From the NCBI GenBank assembly GCA_900155415.1, contig LT700187.1, positions 1,302,001 through 1,366,000 on the forward strand: a stretch of 64,000 bases of DNA, read 5' to 3'. Numbering within the stretch: the stretch's first letter is position 1; each line of letters begins with the position of its first letter. Shown in pieces: positions 21,633-30,360 of this stretch. The position numbers and the translations under genes are program-made. Origin of the DNA: Christensenella massiliensis (GTDB lineage: Bacteria > Bacillota > Clostridia > Christensenellales > Christensenellaceae). The notes under the pieces were generated by a model. That model saw nothing but the letters and a program-made list of their open reading frames with translations. It was not told the DNA's origin and made no database searches.

Positions 21633-22057
21633 GTATGTTCCTCCTGCCGATGAATGACAAAAAATCTCTGCACAAAAGTTCCCCATAATCTATATAAAAT
21701 ATAACAAATGAAAACGACATATACGCTCAAAAGGCGAGCAACTGAAATGTCCCGGATTTAATCACAGATAAGACATCTCAAAAATTTACTAATTATAGTA
21801 TAACATGTTGAAATAAAATAGAAAACTTAAAATCAAATGAAAAGTCATTGATTTTTTCCCGAAAAATTCTGTATTTACAACTGTTCGGTAAATTCAAACA
21901 AGAGGTTAACAAATAAACATGTTATCCGTACATCTGTCTATGGATATGCCCGACTTTCAACCGTAAAATGAAATTGCAGAAAACAAAATACCCCCATATT
22001 TTGAAAGAAAATTACATATACAAAAATTAAATAATGGTTGATTCAGGAGGCAGAAAG
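21633..22057. other. Divergent AT-rich control region
   Basis: The ~425-bp gap between the regulator and the second operon has no gene. The octamer AACATGTT occurs twice, at 21802-21809 and 21916-21923, in flanking contexts that mirror one another (TATAACATGTT and AACATGTTAT). These are reasonable AraC-type binding sites. TATACT and TATAAT-like -10 boxes for the minus strand lie around 21790-21805. None of this is proven. Confidence 0.4.
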
Positions 22058-23269
22058 ATGAAAACAGTCGCACTTGCAGGGACGCTCGATTCGAAAGCGC
22101 GGGAATACGCTTATGTAAAAAATTTATTAGAGGATGCGGGCCTTAAAACATTGATAATTCATACCGGAGTTTTTGAGGCGGAAATTCCGGCTGATATATC
22201 CAATGCTGATGTAGCGGCGGCGGCAGGATATGATATAGAAGAGATTATACAAAAAAAGGATCGCGCTTATGCAACACAGGCCCTTTCAAAAGGAATGGAA
22301 GCAATCATTCCTCGCCTGTATGAAGAATATAGATTCGACGGAATACTTTCTTTCGGTGGAACGGGAGGTACCTCGATCGTTACCCCTGGAATGCGTGCGC
22401 TGCCGATCGGTGTCCCCAAAATTATGGTTTCAACGGTTGCCTCTGGCGACGTATCTTTTTATGTGGGGACCAGCGATATCATGATGTATCCTTCGATTGT
22501 AGATGTTTCGGGACTTAATTCGCTTTCCACTAAAATTTTTGCAAATGCTGCCCATGCAATGGCGGGCATGTTGAACTATGAAGTAAAGCAAAAGGCGAAT
22601 AAAAAACCTTTGATCGCAGCGACAATGTTCGGCGTAACAACGCCGTGTGTAGATGCTGCAAGAGAATATCTGGAAAAGAAGGGCTTCGAAGTTTTGGTGT
22701 TCCATGCAACAGGAACGGGAGGAAAAACAATGGAAGCTCTTATCAACTCAGGATTTTTTGCAGGAGTATTAGATCTTACGACAACAGAATGGTGCGATGA
22801 ACTTTTTGGCGGCGTATTAGCAGCCGGGGAACATCGGTCGGAAGCGGCAGCCATAAAGGGAATTCCGCAAGTGGTCTCGGTAGGAGCGATGGATATGATC
22901 AATTTCGGAACGATAGATACTCTACCAGAAAATATGCAAAACCGTAATATATATCGACACAATCCTAGCGTAACACTTGTGCGTACTACTACGGAAGAAA
23001 ACAGAGCGTTAGGGGAAAAACTTGCGCAGAAGTTAAATATGGCGCATAAAAAGACAGTACTTTTATTACCATTGAAAGGTGTTTCTATGATTGATGCGGA
23101 AGGACAGCCGTTTTATGGAAAAGAAGAAGACGAGGCCTTGTTTGAGACACTGAAACGACATATAGATACGCAGAAAGTAAAAGTCATAGAACTGCCCCTG
23201 CATATCAATGATAAAAAATTTGCGCAAAAAGCGGCTGAAATTCTGATTGCATTGATAGAAGAATCATAA
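22058..23269 (+). CDS. UPF0261 / Tm-1-like ATP-binding domain protein
   Basis: 403 residues of the UPF0261 family, which forms the N-terminal half of tomato Tm-1. Landmarks are ALAGTLDSKAREYAYVK at the start, GFEAEIPAD-like IHTGVFEAEIPADIS, GILSFGGTGGTSIVTPGMRALPIGVPKIMVSTVASGD, VFHATGTGGKTMEALI and LDLTTTEWCDELFGG. The Gly-rich GGTGGTS region binds nucleotide in the known family structures. The ATG at 22058 is preferred because AGGAGG lies directly upstream; the frame starting at 22034 would put that site inside the gene. It heads the second operon, 8 kb from its natural partner barrel. Confidence 0.88.
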   Translation: MKTVALAGTLDSKAREYAYVKNLLEDAGLKTLIIHTGVFEAEIPADISNADVAAAAGYDIEEIIQKKDRAYATQALSKGMEAIIPRLYEEYRFDGILSFGGTGGTSIVTPGMRALPIGVPKIMVSTVASGDVSFYVGTSDIMMYPSIVDVSGLNSLSTKIFANAAHAMAGMLNYEVKQKANKKPLIAATMFGVTTPCVDAAREYLEKKGFEVLVFHATGTGGKTMEALINSGFFAGVLDLTTTEWCDELFGGVLAAGEHRSEAAAIKGIPQVVSVGAMDMINFGTIDTLPENMQNRNIYRHNPSVTLVRTTTEENRALGEKLAQKLNMAHKKTVLLLPLKGVSMIDAEGQPFYGKEEDEALFETLKRHIDTQKVKVIELPLHINDKKFAQKAAEILIALIEES

Positions 23270-23330
23270 AAGTAAATAAGGGTAGTACAAACAAAGAGTT
23301 TTGATACGAAAAAACGGTCAGGAGGGAAAA

Positions 23331-24464
23331 TTGAAAACGCATACCTGTTGGTTCAATAAGAGGAGTATTTTTGGCAGAGGTTCGGTAAAGGAAATCTGTG
23401 AAATTGCCGCAGAAAAGCATTTTGCAAAAGCATTTTTAATGACCGACGAGGGCGTAGTTGCAGTAGGGATTATAAAAAAAGTAACAGATATTCTTGAGAC
23501 GGGAAATATTCCATATGAAATATTCAGCGATATATGCCAAAATCCGACAATTCAAAATGTCCAGCGTGGCATTTGCCATTTTGAAAGCGCAAAAGCAGAC
23601 TTTATAATCGCCATAGGCGGCGGATCGGTTATCGATACGGCCAAAGCTGTAGGAATGATCTATTCGAATCCGGTACACCATGATGTTGTCAGCCTTGCAG
23701 GCCGCAATGTTTTGCCACGGCCATGCGTGCCTATAATCGCAGTGCCCACAACTGCGGGAACTGCATCTGAAGTGACGATGAATTATGTCATCACAGATGA
23801 AAACAACCGACGAAAAATCGTCTGCACAGATCCTGGTTGCATTCCGGAAATAGCCGTAATTGATCCGGAATTGATGAAAAGCATGCCGTCGTCGCTTATT
23901 GCGTCAACCGGAATGGACGCGCTTACACATGCGGTTGAGGGATATTTTACAAAAGACGCATGGGAACTTACCGATATATTCCATTTGGAAGCCATTCGAA
24001 TGATTTCTCAATATTTACCGTTGTCTGTAAAAGGAGAAGAAAACGGACGGGAACAAATGGCGCTTGCGCAATACATGGCTGGTATGGGCTTTTCCAATTC
24101 AGGGCTTGGACTTGTTCACGCTATGGCGCATAGTTTAGGTGCTATATACAATATGGCGCATGGAATTGCAAACGCGGTTTTACTGCCTCATGTGCTGGCA
24201 TACAATTTAGAAGTATTGCCAGAATGGAAAATCAAAAAAGCGGCGGTTGCAATGGGAGCTGGAGAAGAAAAATACAGTCTGATATCTGCAATAAGAGATT
24301 TGGCAAAGGAAGTGGGGATACCGACGAGTTTAAAAGAATTATCTGTAAAAAGGGAGGATTTTTATAAGCTGTCCGAAGTGGCGTTTAGTGATGCCAATAC
24401 GACAGGAAATCCACGAAAGACAAGTGTAAAAGAAATTTGGGAAATATTTGAAAAAGCATACTGA
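23331..24464 (+). CDS. Iron-containing alcohol dehydrogenase
   Basis: 377 residues of the group III metal-dependent ADH family. The NAD(P) motif is GGGSVIDTAKAVGMI. The metal site has D and H ligands in MDALTHAVEGYF, and the histidines of HAMAHSLGAIYNMAHGIANAVLLPHV. Such enzymes interconvert aldehydes or ketones and alcohols, including lactaldehyde, glycerol/dihydroxyacetone and hydroxy-acid semialdehydes. The TTG start at 23331 follows AGGAGGG. A TTG at 23301 in the same frame has no ribosome site. Next to dihydroxyacetone kinase genes, a role producing or consuming a small ketone or aldehyde is plausible. Confidence 0.92.
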   Translation: MKTHTCWFNKRSIFGRGSVKEICEIAAEKHFAKAFLMTDEGVVAVGIIKKVTDILETGNIPYEIFSDICQNPTIQNVQRGICHFESAKADFIIAIGGGSVIDTAKAVGMIYSNPVHHDVVSLAGRNVLPRPCVPIIAVPTTAGTASEVTMNYVITDENNRRKIVCTDPGCIPEIAVIDPELMKSMPSSLIASTGMDALTHAVEGYFTKDAWELTDIFHLEAIRMISQYLPLSVKGEENGREQMALAQYMAGMGFSNSGLGLVHAMAHSLGAIYNMAHGIANAVLLPHVLAYNLEVLPEWKIKKAAVAMGAGEEKYSLISAIRDLAKEVGIPTSLKELSVKREDFYKLSEVAFSDANTTGNPRKTSVKEIWEIFEKAY

Positions 24465-24479
24465 GCAAAGGATGAAAAT

Positions 24480-25523
24480 ATGAAAAGAATAGGAATATTG
24501 ACTGGCGGCGGCGACTGTCCCGGACTCAATGCAGTGATTCGCAGCGCGGTAATTCGGTGTGAACAATGCGGAATGGAAAGCGTGGGTTTGATGTATGGCT
24601 GGCGCAGTATGATAGATAACAGACATGTACCTCTTAACCGAAAGCTCGTAAAAGGAATACAGACGGAAGGTGGAACGATTCTTGGTTCTTCAAGAACGAA
24701 TCTAATGCAATGTGAAGGGGGATTGGTAGCAGCAAAAAGAACATTGGAAAATTTAAAGCTTGATGCGGTGATTGCTATTGGAGGAGATGATACGCTCGGA
24801 GTGGCAATGGAGCTTTCCAATCGGGGACTTCCTATGATAGGTGTACCTAAAACGATCGATAACGATTTATCCTGTACAGATTATACGTTTGGCTTTGATA
24901 CGGCAGCAAGCATAGCGATGGAGGCGATAGAGCGAGTGAAAACGACGGCGGCTTCCCATGAACGGACAATTGTTGTAGAAGTGATGGGAAGGTATACCGG
25001 TTGGATCGCTTTAGAAGCGGCGGTCGCAGCTGATGCCCACATGGTATTAATACCGGAATTTCCAGTCGATATCAACGAAATCGTCAGAATCGTGAATAAG
25101 CGTTATGATGTAGGGAATACTTGCAATGTGATCGTGGTTGCGGAAGGATTTTGGCCGAGAGGTATAGAGAAAAGCGAGGAAAATCTGAAAGACGACGATA
25201 TGTTCGGACATACGAGGCTGGCGCGTCGGGAAGTTTCAAAAACCCTTGCGGAAGAAATAGAACGGCGGACAGGGCATGAAACAAGACACATTGTTCTCGG
25301 ACACGTTCAGCGCGGGGGAAATCCTACAATGTTCGACCGCTTTTTAGGAACCCGTATGGGAACCAAAGCAGTTGAACTTGTAATGGAGAATCAATTCGGT
25401 TCTATGGTTGCATTGCACGGGACAAGTATAGAAAGTGTTCCACTCAGCGATGCACTGTCTGTACGAAAATGTGTACCCCAAAATTTATACGAAATGGCAA
25501 ATATGTATATTGGAAAAGGATGA
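24480..25523 (+). CDS. 6-phosphofructokinase family protein, PPi-dependent type
   Basis: 347 residues. LTGGGDCPGLNAVIR opens the phosphofructokinase fold. Two residues that define phosphoryl-donor use read as the pyrophosphate form: GGDD at residues 101-104 (ATP enzymes have GGDG) and PKTIDND at 123-129 (ATP enzymes usually have PGTIDND). The sugar-binding EVMGRYTGWIALEAA and VLGHVQRGGNPTMFDR are present. The expected product is a sugar bisphosphate; fructose 6-phosphate, sedoheptulose 7-phosphate and related substrates are all possible. It begins 15 bp after the ADH gene. Confidence 0.9.
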   Translation: MKRIGILTGGGDCPGLNAVIRSAVIRCEQCGMESVGLMYGWRSMIDNRHVPLNRKLVKGIQTEGGTILGSSRTNLMQCEGGLVAAKRTLENLKLDAVIAIGGDDTLGVAMELSNRGLPMIGVPKTIDNDLSCTDYTFGFDTAASIAMEAIERVKTTAASHERTIVVEVMGRYTGWIALEAAVAADAHMVLIPEFPVDINEIVRIVNKRYDVGNTCNVIVVAEGFWPRGIEKSEENLKDDDMFGHTRLARREVSKTLAEEIERRTGHETRHIVLGHVQRGGNPTMFDRFLGTRMGTKAVELVMENQFGSMVALHGTSIESVPLSDALSVRKCVPQNLYEMANMYIGKG

Positions 25524-25535
25524 GAGGAAAAGGAA

Positions 25536-26843
25536 ATGATTGAATTGAAATTAAAAACGCTGATTGCAGAAAAAGGAATGGTAGCTGGTGAAGAGGATTA
25601 TGTCAAGCGCGCGGAGGACATGGACGTATGTATAGACGACTTCAAGGCGATAGAAAATAGAGTACAGCGTATCGGTGTCACGACGCAGTATCGTGATGTA
25701 ATAGATACGCTCTATCGGAATGAAGACGGGACGCCGCCAGGATTTAAACGGTTGCTATGTATGGAGCAGAGCGGTGTTCTGCGTGTAGATTTGGTGCGCG
25801 ATATTTCATATGACAAAAATGGGGAAAAACGTCCGACGAATTTACTCTTTTCGGCCGACAGTGCAAACCCCTACGAAGTTCGCCCTATTGCAAACCTCAT
25901 TGCGAACTTAACATGCAACCCGGGAATTGTCTACGATTTGTTTATTAATAATCCCAAAGCTAATATAGGCGGACAGTATAAAACACGCGATGAAGTGATG
26001 GAAGAAATCGGGAAAATTCTTGGGCCGGGCTGCGATATTAGTGTAGAATTAAATAATCCTTTTGAAAAATCAGAAGCGGCCATTCTGGAAGAAGCAGAAA
26101 AATTCAGAGAAATGTTTTCTAAATATCGTGTTGTGATTAAAGTACCGCATACAGGGCCGGTAAACAGCGAGAATGTTCACGAATTGATGGAAGGAAATAA
26201 GCGTTTTTCAAAAAATTTTAAAACTGTTGCAACGGCGGACGCTCTGCGGGGACATAATTTAGCCTTGATGCTACGCGAACATGGATATCGTGTGAATTTC
26301 ACGCTTATGTTTGAACCGTATCAAACTCAATTAGCTCTACAGGCGAAACCTTATTTTATTAACAGCTTTATCCGCCACCGCGCGATGCAAAGTACATATA
26401 TCAAATCAAGGCTTGACTGCTATGCGACAGACCGAGATAAAAACCATTTGATAGAATTGAGGGATTTTCTACTACAAAATGATTACTTATGCCCAGATGA
26501 AGCGGAAAAAGAACTGATTGACGTACTGAATATGGGAGAGGATATTTTAAATGCCCGACGGTTCAGAGATAAAGAAGGCAACGATGGGTTGGACGGAATC
26601 CGCCACAATCTGCGCGTAATGAGAGGTTGTAATTTAGAGGATACGCGGCTGATTATATGCAGCATGGAAGGAGAATATAACTATCCGGATATCGACAGGC
26701 TTCTTGCAGACCCGGAATTTTCAGACATGTCAGATCGGGTAGTGATTACGGCAGAACCGGGCTATCTTGCGCGTTTCACCTCGACAAATCAAGTCATTTC
26801 TTATCAGCGCAGGTTCATGAACGCTGCGAAAGGCATGAAATAA
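25536..26843 (+). CDS. Long transaldolase-family protein
   Basis: 435 residues, about twice the length of a small fructose-6-phosphate aldolase. After an N-terminal extension of ~100 residues it has the transaldolase landmarks: SADSANPYEVRPI (the conserved Asp), LTCNPGIVYDLF, VVIKVPHTGPV with Lys202 as the probable Schiff-base lysine, then VNFTLMFEPYQTQLALQAKPYFINSFIRHR. The family moves three-carbon dihydroxyacetone units or cleaves sugar phosphates. Between a phosphofructokinase and dihydroxyacetone kinase genes, release of dihydroxyacetone or transfer of that unit fits well. The exact substrate is unknown. AGAGGAAAAGGA lies upstream. Confidence 0.82.
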   Translation: MIELKLKTLIAEKGMVAGEEDYVKRAEDMDVCIDDFKAIENRVQRIGVTTQYRDVIDTLYRNEDGTPPGFKRLLCMEQSGVLRVDLVRDISYDKNGEKRPTNLLFSADSANPYEVRPIANLIANLTCNPGIVYDLFINNPKANIGGQYKTRDEVMEEIGKILGPGCDISVELNNPFEKSEAAILEEAEKFREMFSKYRVVIKVPHTGPVNSENVHELMEGNKRFSKNFKTVATADALRGHNLALMLREHGYRVNFTLMFEPYQTQLALQAKPYFINSFIRHRAMQSTYIKSRLDCYATDRDKNHLIELRDFLLQNDYLCPDEAEKELIDVLNMGEDILNARRFRDKEGNDGLDGIRHNLRVMRGCNLEDTRLIICSMEGEYNYPDIDRLLADPEFSDMSDRVVITAEPGYLARFTSTNQVISYQRRFMNAAKGMK

Positions 26844-26853
26844 GGAGGGAAAA

Positions 26854-27486
26854 ATGGAACAAAGGCGTATATTGATTCAATTACTGGACACAATCAGCCG
26901 TAAAATGATTGAGGTAGAACCGGAACTTACGGAGCTCGATTCAAAGATTGGAGATGGGGACTGTGGTATTGGTATTAAAACAGGATTTTCGGAAGTACTT
27001 GAAAAAATACCTCAATGGCAGGAAGATAGCATTTCCGATATTCTTAAAAAGACCGGAATGACACTCGTTTCGTCGATCGGAGGGACATCCGGAGCTATTT
27101 TGGGAACCGGTTTTATGCGCATGGCAATGCAGGCAAAGGACAAAATATACTTAACGATGAAAGATTGTGCAGATCTACTATGTGCAGCTTTAAAAGGAAT
27201 GTCAGAGCGTGGAGAAAATACGCAGATAGGCGATAAAACGATGATTGATGCTCTTGCACCTGCTGTTGAAGTGTTTCGCAGAGCAGCAAAAACGCAATTG
27301 AATTTAAAACAGGGGTTGCGGGAAGCGGCAGTTGCAGCTAAAAAAGGTTCGGACAGTACGATTGATATGATTGCAAAAAAAGGACGTGCATCTTATCTCG
27401 GAGAACGAAGCCGTGGGAATCGAGACGCGGGCTCAATGGCGATTTATTATATGTTTGAGGCAGCGAGAGATTTTTTCGGAGCATGA
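26854..27486 (+). CDS. dhaL: Dihydroxyacetone kinase ADP-binding subunit DhaL
   Basis: 210 residues. DSKIGDGDCGIGIKTG holds the magnesium-binding aspartates, GGTSGAILGTGF the phosphate loop, and DAGSMAIYYMFEA the closing motif. DhaL carries the nucleotide that phosphorylates the ketone held by DhaK. Here DhaL precedes DhaK, the reverse of the usual order, and no DhaM (PTS phosphoryl donor) gene follows. The complex may therefore use free ATP or a DhaM encoded elsewhere. Confidence 0.9.
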   Translation: MEQRRILIQLLDTISRKMIEVEPELTELDSKIGDGDCGIGIKTGFSEVLEKIPQWQEDSISDILKKTGMTLVSSIGGTSGAILGTGFMRMAMQAKDKIYLTMKDCADLLCAALKGMSERGENTQIGDKTMIDALAPAVEVFRRAAKTQLNLKQGLREAAVAAKKGSDSTIDMIAKKGRASYLGERSRGNRDAGSMAIYYMFEAARDFFGA

Positions 27487-27499
27487 AAGGAGAAAAAAT

Positions 27500-28492
27500 A
27501 TGAAAAAAATAATCAATAGGGCAGAAGACGCAGTGAACGAAATGATCAGTGGTTTGGTAGCTGCAAATCCAGAGTTGGTAGATTCTATTCCTGAAAAGCG
27601 GATCGTATACAGGAAACAGCTAAATAAAAAGAAAGTAGCGGTCATTACAGGATCGGGCAGCGGACATGAGCCAGACCAACTTGGTTTTGTAGGAAAAGGT
27701 ATGATGGATGCGATCGTCGCGGGCCCTGTATTTGCGGCACCTACGGCCGATGCAATTTATGAGGCAGCCAAACTTACTGCAGGCAATCAGGGTGTTTTAT
27801 TTATGGTCAAAAACTATACGGGCGATAGGGCACAATTTTCAATGGCGGCAGAAATGTGTGAAATGGACGGAATAAAAACGAAGACCGTTATGACAGACGA
27901 TGATGTGGCTGTAAAAGACAGTACCTACACGGCGGGCCGGCGAGGTATTTGCGGAGCGATATTTGGCTATAAGGTCGTATGTGCAAAAGCAGAACAGGGA
28001 GCCGATCTTGAAACTCTTGTCGCACTTGCTGAGCGTGTCAATGCGAATACACGTTCTATGGGATTTTCATTGACTTCCTGCATTCCTCCTGCAAAAGGAA
28101 CGCCTATTTTCGAGATTGAAGATGATGAGATAGAAATCGGGATAGGGATCCATGGCGAACCTGGGCGGGAACGTATGAAATGGCAGCCTGCAGATATATT
28201 AATAGAAAATATCGTAAAAAATATTCTGGAAGATCTACCTTTTCGTGCAAGTGATGAAGTTGCCGTTATGGTCAACGGTCTTGGTGCCACGCCTACAATG
28301 GAATTATATATTGCCTATCGAAAAGTAGCGGAAATGCTTGATGCTGCAGGAATCAAAACGTTTAGAAGCTATGTGGGAAACTATTGTACGTCCCTTGATA
28401 TGGCGGGCTGCTCCGTTTCTTTGCTGAAATTGGATGAAGAGATGAAAACGCTCTTATTGGAGCCGATAGAGATCCCATTGCATATTTTCTAA
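27500..28492 (+). CDS. dhaK: Dihydroxyacetone kinase substrate-binding subunit DhaK
   Basis: Reading from the ATG at 27500 (AAAGGAG upstream) gives 330 residues. ITGSGSGHEPDQLGFVGKGM is the substrate loop with the catalytic-site histidine, and GIGIHGEPGRERM contains the histidine that binds dihydroxyacetone covalently as a hemiaminal. Both are intact, so the protein should be active on dihydroxyacetone or a closely related ketose such as a tetrulose. It is the last gene of the second operon; no clear terminator follows it. Confidence 0.92.
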   Translation: MKKIINRAEDAVNEMISGLVAANPELVDSIPEKRIVYRKQLNKKKVAVITGSGSGHEPDQLGFVGKGMMDAIVAGPVFAAPTADAIYEAAKLTAGNQGVLFMVKNYTGDRAQFSMAAEMCEMDGIKTKTVMTDDDVAVKDSTYTAGRRGICGAIFGYKVVCAKAEQGADLETLVALAERVNANTRSMGFSLTSCIPPAKGTPIFEIEDDEIEIGIGIHGEPGRERMKWQPADILIENIVKNILEDLPFRASDEVAVMVNGLGATPTMELYIAYRKVAEMLDAAGIKTFRSYVGNYCTSLDMAGCSVSLLKLDEEMKTLLLEPIEIPLHIF

Positions 28493-28531
28493 ATTATATT
28501 AGTATGAACGAATAAAAATCAATAAAACAGC

Positions 28532-28560
28532 TTGCATACCGTTGGAAAACGATATATACT
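28532..28560 (+). promoter_or_regulatory. Promoter of the thiamine operon
   Basis: TTGCAT (28532-28537) and TATACT (28555-28560) are 17 bp apart, a few bases upstream of the TPP aptamer. Confidence 0.65.
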
Positions 28561-28571
28561 ATATAAAACAA

Positions 28572-28665
28572 CTGAACATTAGGGAGCTTGTGAGACAGGC
28601 TGAGAGGAAAGTGTTACTTTCGACCCATAACCTGATTTGGATAATGCCAACGTAGGGATACTGAA
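28572..28665 (+). promoter_or_regulatory. TPP riboswitch aptamer
   Basis: The conserved blocks are all present in order: AGGGAGC, GGCTGAGA (THI box core), CGACCC, AACCTGAT, GGATAATGCCAA and CGTAGGGA. It should bind thiamine pyrophosphate and switch off the biosynthetic operon that follows. Confidence 0.97.
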
Positions 28666-28680
28666 ATAAAGCATATTGAG

Positions 28681-28714
28681 CGGGAAGCTTCAGGTTTGGG
28701 GCTTCCCGTTTTGT
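28681..28714 (+). terminator. Riboswitch-controlled terminator
   Basis: CGGGAAGC (28681-28688) pairs with GCTTCCCG (28701-28708), followed by TTTTG. It lies directly after the TPP aptamer and before the thiS ribosome site, so control is probably by premature termination. Confidence 0.8.
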
Positions 28715-28733
28715 TTTGCCCGGAGGAAAGCAA

Positions 28734-28928
28734 ATGGTCAGGATCAATGGAGAGGCGGCGGATGCTGCCGGAAAGAGTATAGCGGAATATCTGGCGGGTA
28801 CAGCCTATGACACCGGACGGATCGCCGTGGAACGCAACGGAGATATCGTTCCCAAAGCGCGATATGACGAAACGGTCCTTATGGATGAAGACGTCGTTGA
28901 GATCGTCAGCTTTGTAGGAGGCGGCTGA
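28734..28928 (+). CDS. thiS: Sulfur carrier protein ThiS
   Basis: 64 residues with the ubiquitin-like fold and the essential C-terminal Gly-Gly tail (SFVGGG), which ThiF adenylates and which then carries sulfur as a thiocarboxylate to ThiG. The ATG at 28734 follows GGAGGAAAG. It is the first gene after the TPP riboswitch and is separated from thiF by one base. Confidence 0.93.
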   Translation: MVRINGEAADAAGKSIAEYLAGTAYDTGRIAVERNGDIVPKARYDETVLMDEDVVEIVSFVGGG

Positions 28929-28929
28929 G

Positions 28930-29559
28930 ATGATTCCATCAAGAGACGAATGGCAGGCTGCGTTGGAGCTGCGCCACGGAAGAGAACGGCAAAAAAGCTT
29001 TTCTTCCGCCGTTGTTGCCGTGTGCGGCCTCGGAGGCCTTGGCTCCAATATTGCGGTAGCGCTTGCCCGCGCGGGCATAGGGAAGCTGATCCTCATTGAT
29101 TTTGATAGGGTAGACCTCACGAATCTTCACCGGCAGCAATATAAGGCGGAGCAGATAGGCAGGCTGAAAACGGAAGCCCTCTCGGAGAATTTGAAGGAAA
29201 TCGCTCCTTATACTGCTTTGGAGACCCATACGGTGCGGATAGACAGGGAAAATGCCGCAGCGCTTTTAAAAGAGGCGGACATCGTCTGCGAGGCCTTTGA
29301 CGATGCGGAATACAAGGCCATGCTTGTGGATACCGTAACAGAGAAGATGCCCGGGAAATATTTGATCGCAGCCTCCGGCATGGCGGGCTTGGGCAGCGCG
29401 AACGATATCAAAACGAGGAGGCTCACCAACCGTTTTTATCTTTGCGGTGATGAAGTCAGCGATGCCGCGGATGAGATCGGGCTCGTATCCGCCCGGGTGA
29501 TGCTCTGTGCGGCGCATCAGGCGCACGCAGTGCTGCAGATTTTGGCAAAAGAAGCTTAG
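28930..29559 (+). CDS. thiF: ThiS adenylyltransferase ThiF
   Basis: 209 residues of the E1-like superfamily. VCGLGGLGSNIAVALARAG is the nucleotide-binding loop, LILIDFDRVDLTNLHRQQY the conserved ATP/acceptor block, and CEAFDDAEYKAML the adenylation-site region. It activates the C-terminus of ThiS. The short length and lack of a CxxC zinc pair near the end match the clostridial ThiF2-like branch. It is translationally adjacent to thiS. Confidence 0.92.
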   Translation: MIPSRDEWQAALELRHGRERQKSFSSAVVAVCGLGGLGSNIAVALARAGIGKLILIDFDRVDLTNLHRQQYKAEQIGRLKTEALSENLKEIAPYTALETHTVRIDRENAAALLKEADIVCEAFDDAEYKAMLVDTVTEKMPGKYLIAASGMAGLGSANDIKTRRLTNRFYLCGDEVSDAADEIGLVSARVMLCAAHQAHAVLQILAKEA

Positions 29560-29577
29560 GAGAAAGAAGGAAGAAAA

Positions 29578-30348
29578 ATGGAGCAGGATATATTATGGAT
29601 AGGCGGACACAAATTTCACTCGCGGTTTATTCTTGGTTCGGGTAAATATTCCCTCGGACTGATCGAAGCGGCAGTACGGGATGCCGGGGCAGAGATCATC
29701 ACACTTGCGGTCCGCCGTGCGAATACGAAAGAACGGGAAAGCATACTGGATTTTATACCAAAAGGGGTTACGCTGCTTCCCAATACGAGCGGTGCGCGGA
29801 ATGCGGAGGAAGCCGTACGCATCGCGCGGCTGGCGAGAGAGCTCGGATGCGGAGATTTTGTGAAGATAGAGATCATGCGCGATTCCAAATATTTGCTCCC
29901 CGATAATCAGGAGACCATACGGGCTACGGAGGTCCTTGCAAAAGAGGGATTTATCGTCATGCCATATATGTATCCCGATCTGAATGCCGCGCGGGACCTT
30001 GCCTGCGCCGGCGCTGCGGCGGTCATGCCTCTGGCTGCTCCGATCGGTTCCAACAAGGGGCTGACCGCAAAAGAGTTTATTCAGATCCTGATAGACGAAA
30101 TAGAGCTTCCTATTATTGTAGACGCGGGGATCGGAAGACCGTCTCAGGCATGCGAGGCGATGGAAATGGGCGCTGCCGCAGTCATGGCAAATACCGCTCT
30201 TGCCACAGCTGGAGATATCCCGATGATGGCTGCGGCATTCCGCCAAGGGATAGAGGCCGGAAGAAAGGCATATCTTGCGGGCCTCGGAAGGGTACTTGCA
30301 CGCGGTGCGTCCGCTTCCGATCCGCTGACCGGATTTTTGCGCGACTGA
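29578..30348 (+). CDS. thiG: Thiazole synthase ThiG
   Basis: 256 residues, a TIM barrel that builds the thiazole phosphate from deoxyxylulose phosphate, dehydroglycine and ThiS thiocarboxylate. [10 protein letters not shown] near the N-terminus, LAVRRANT containing the conserved region around the imine lysine site, [22 protein letters not shown] and [26 protein letters not shown] with the phosphate-binding loop are all standard. AGGAGAAAGAAGG lies upstream. Confidence 0.96.
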   Translation: MEQDILWIGGHKFHSRFILGSGKYSLGLIEAAVRDAGAEIITLAVRRANTKERESILDFIPKGVTLLPNTSGARNAEEAVRIARLARELGCGDFVKIEIMRDSKYLLPDNQETIRATEVLAKEGFIVMPYMYPDLNAARDLACAGAAAVMPLAAPIGSNKGLTAKEFIQILIDEIELPIIVDAGIGRPSQACEAMEMGAAAVMANTALATAGDIPMMAAAFRQGIEAGRKAYLAGLGRVLARGASASDPLTGFLRD

Positions 30349-30360
30349 GAGGAAAAGACA

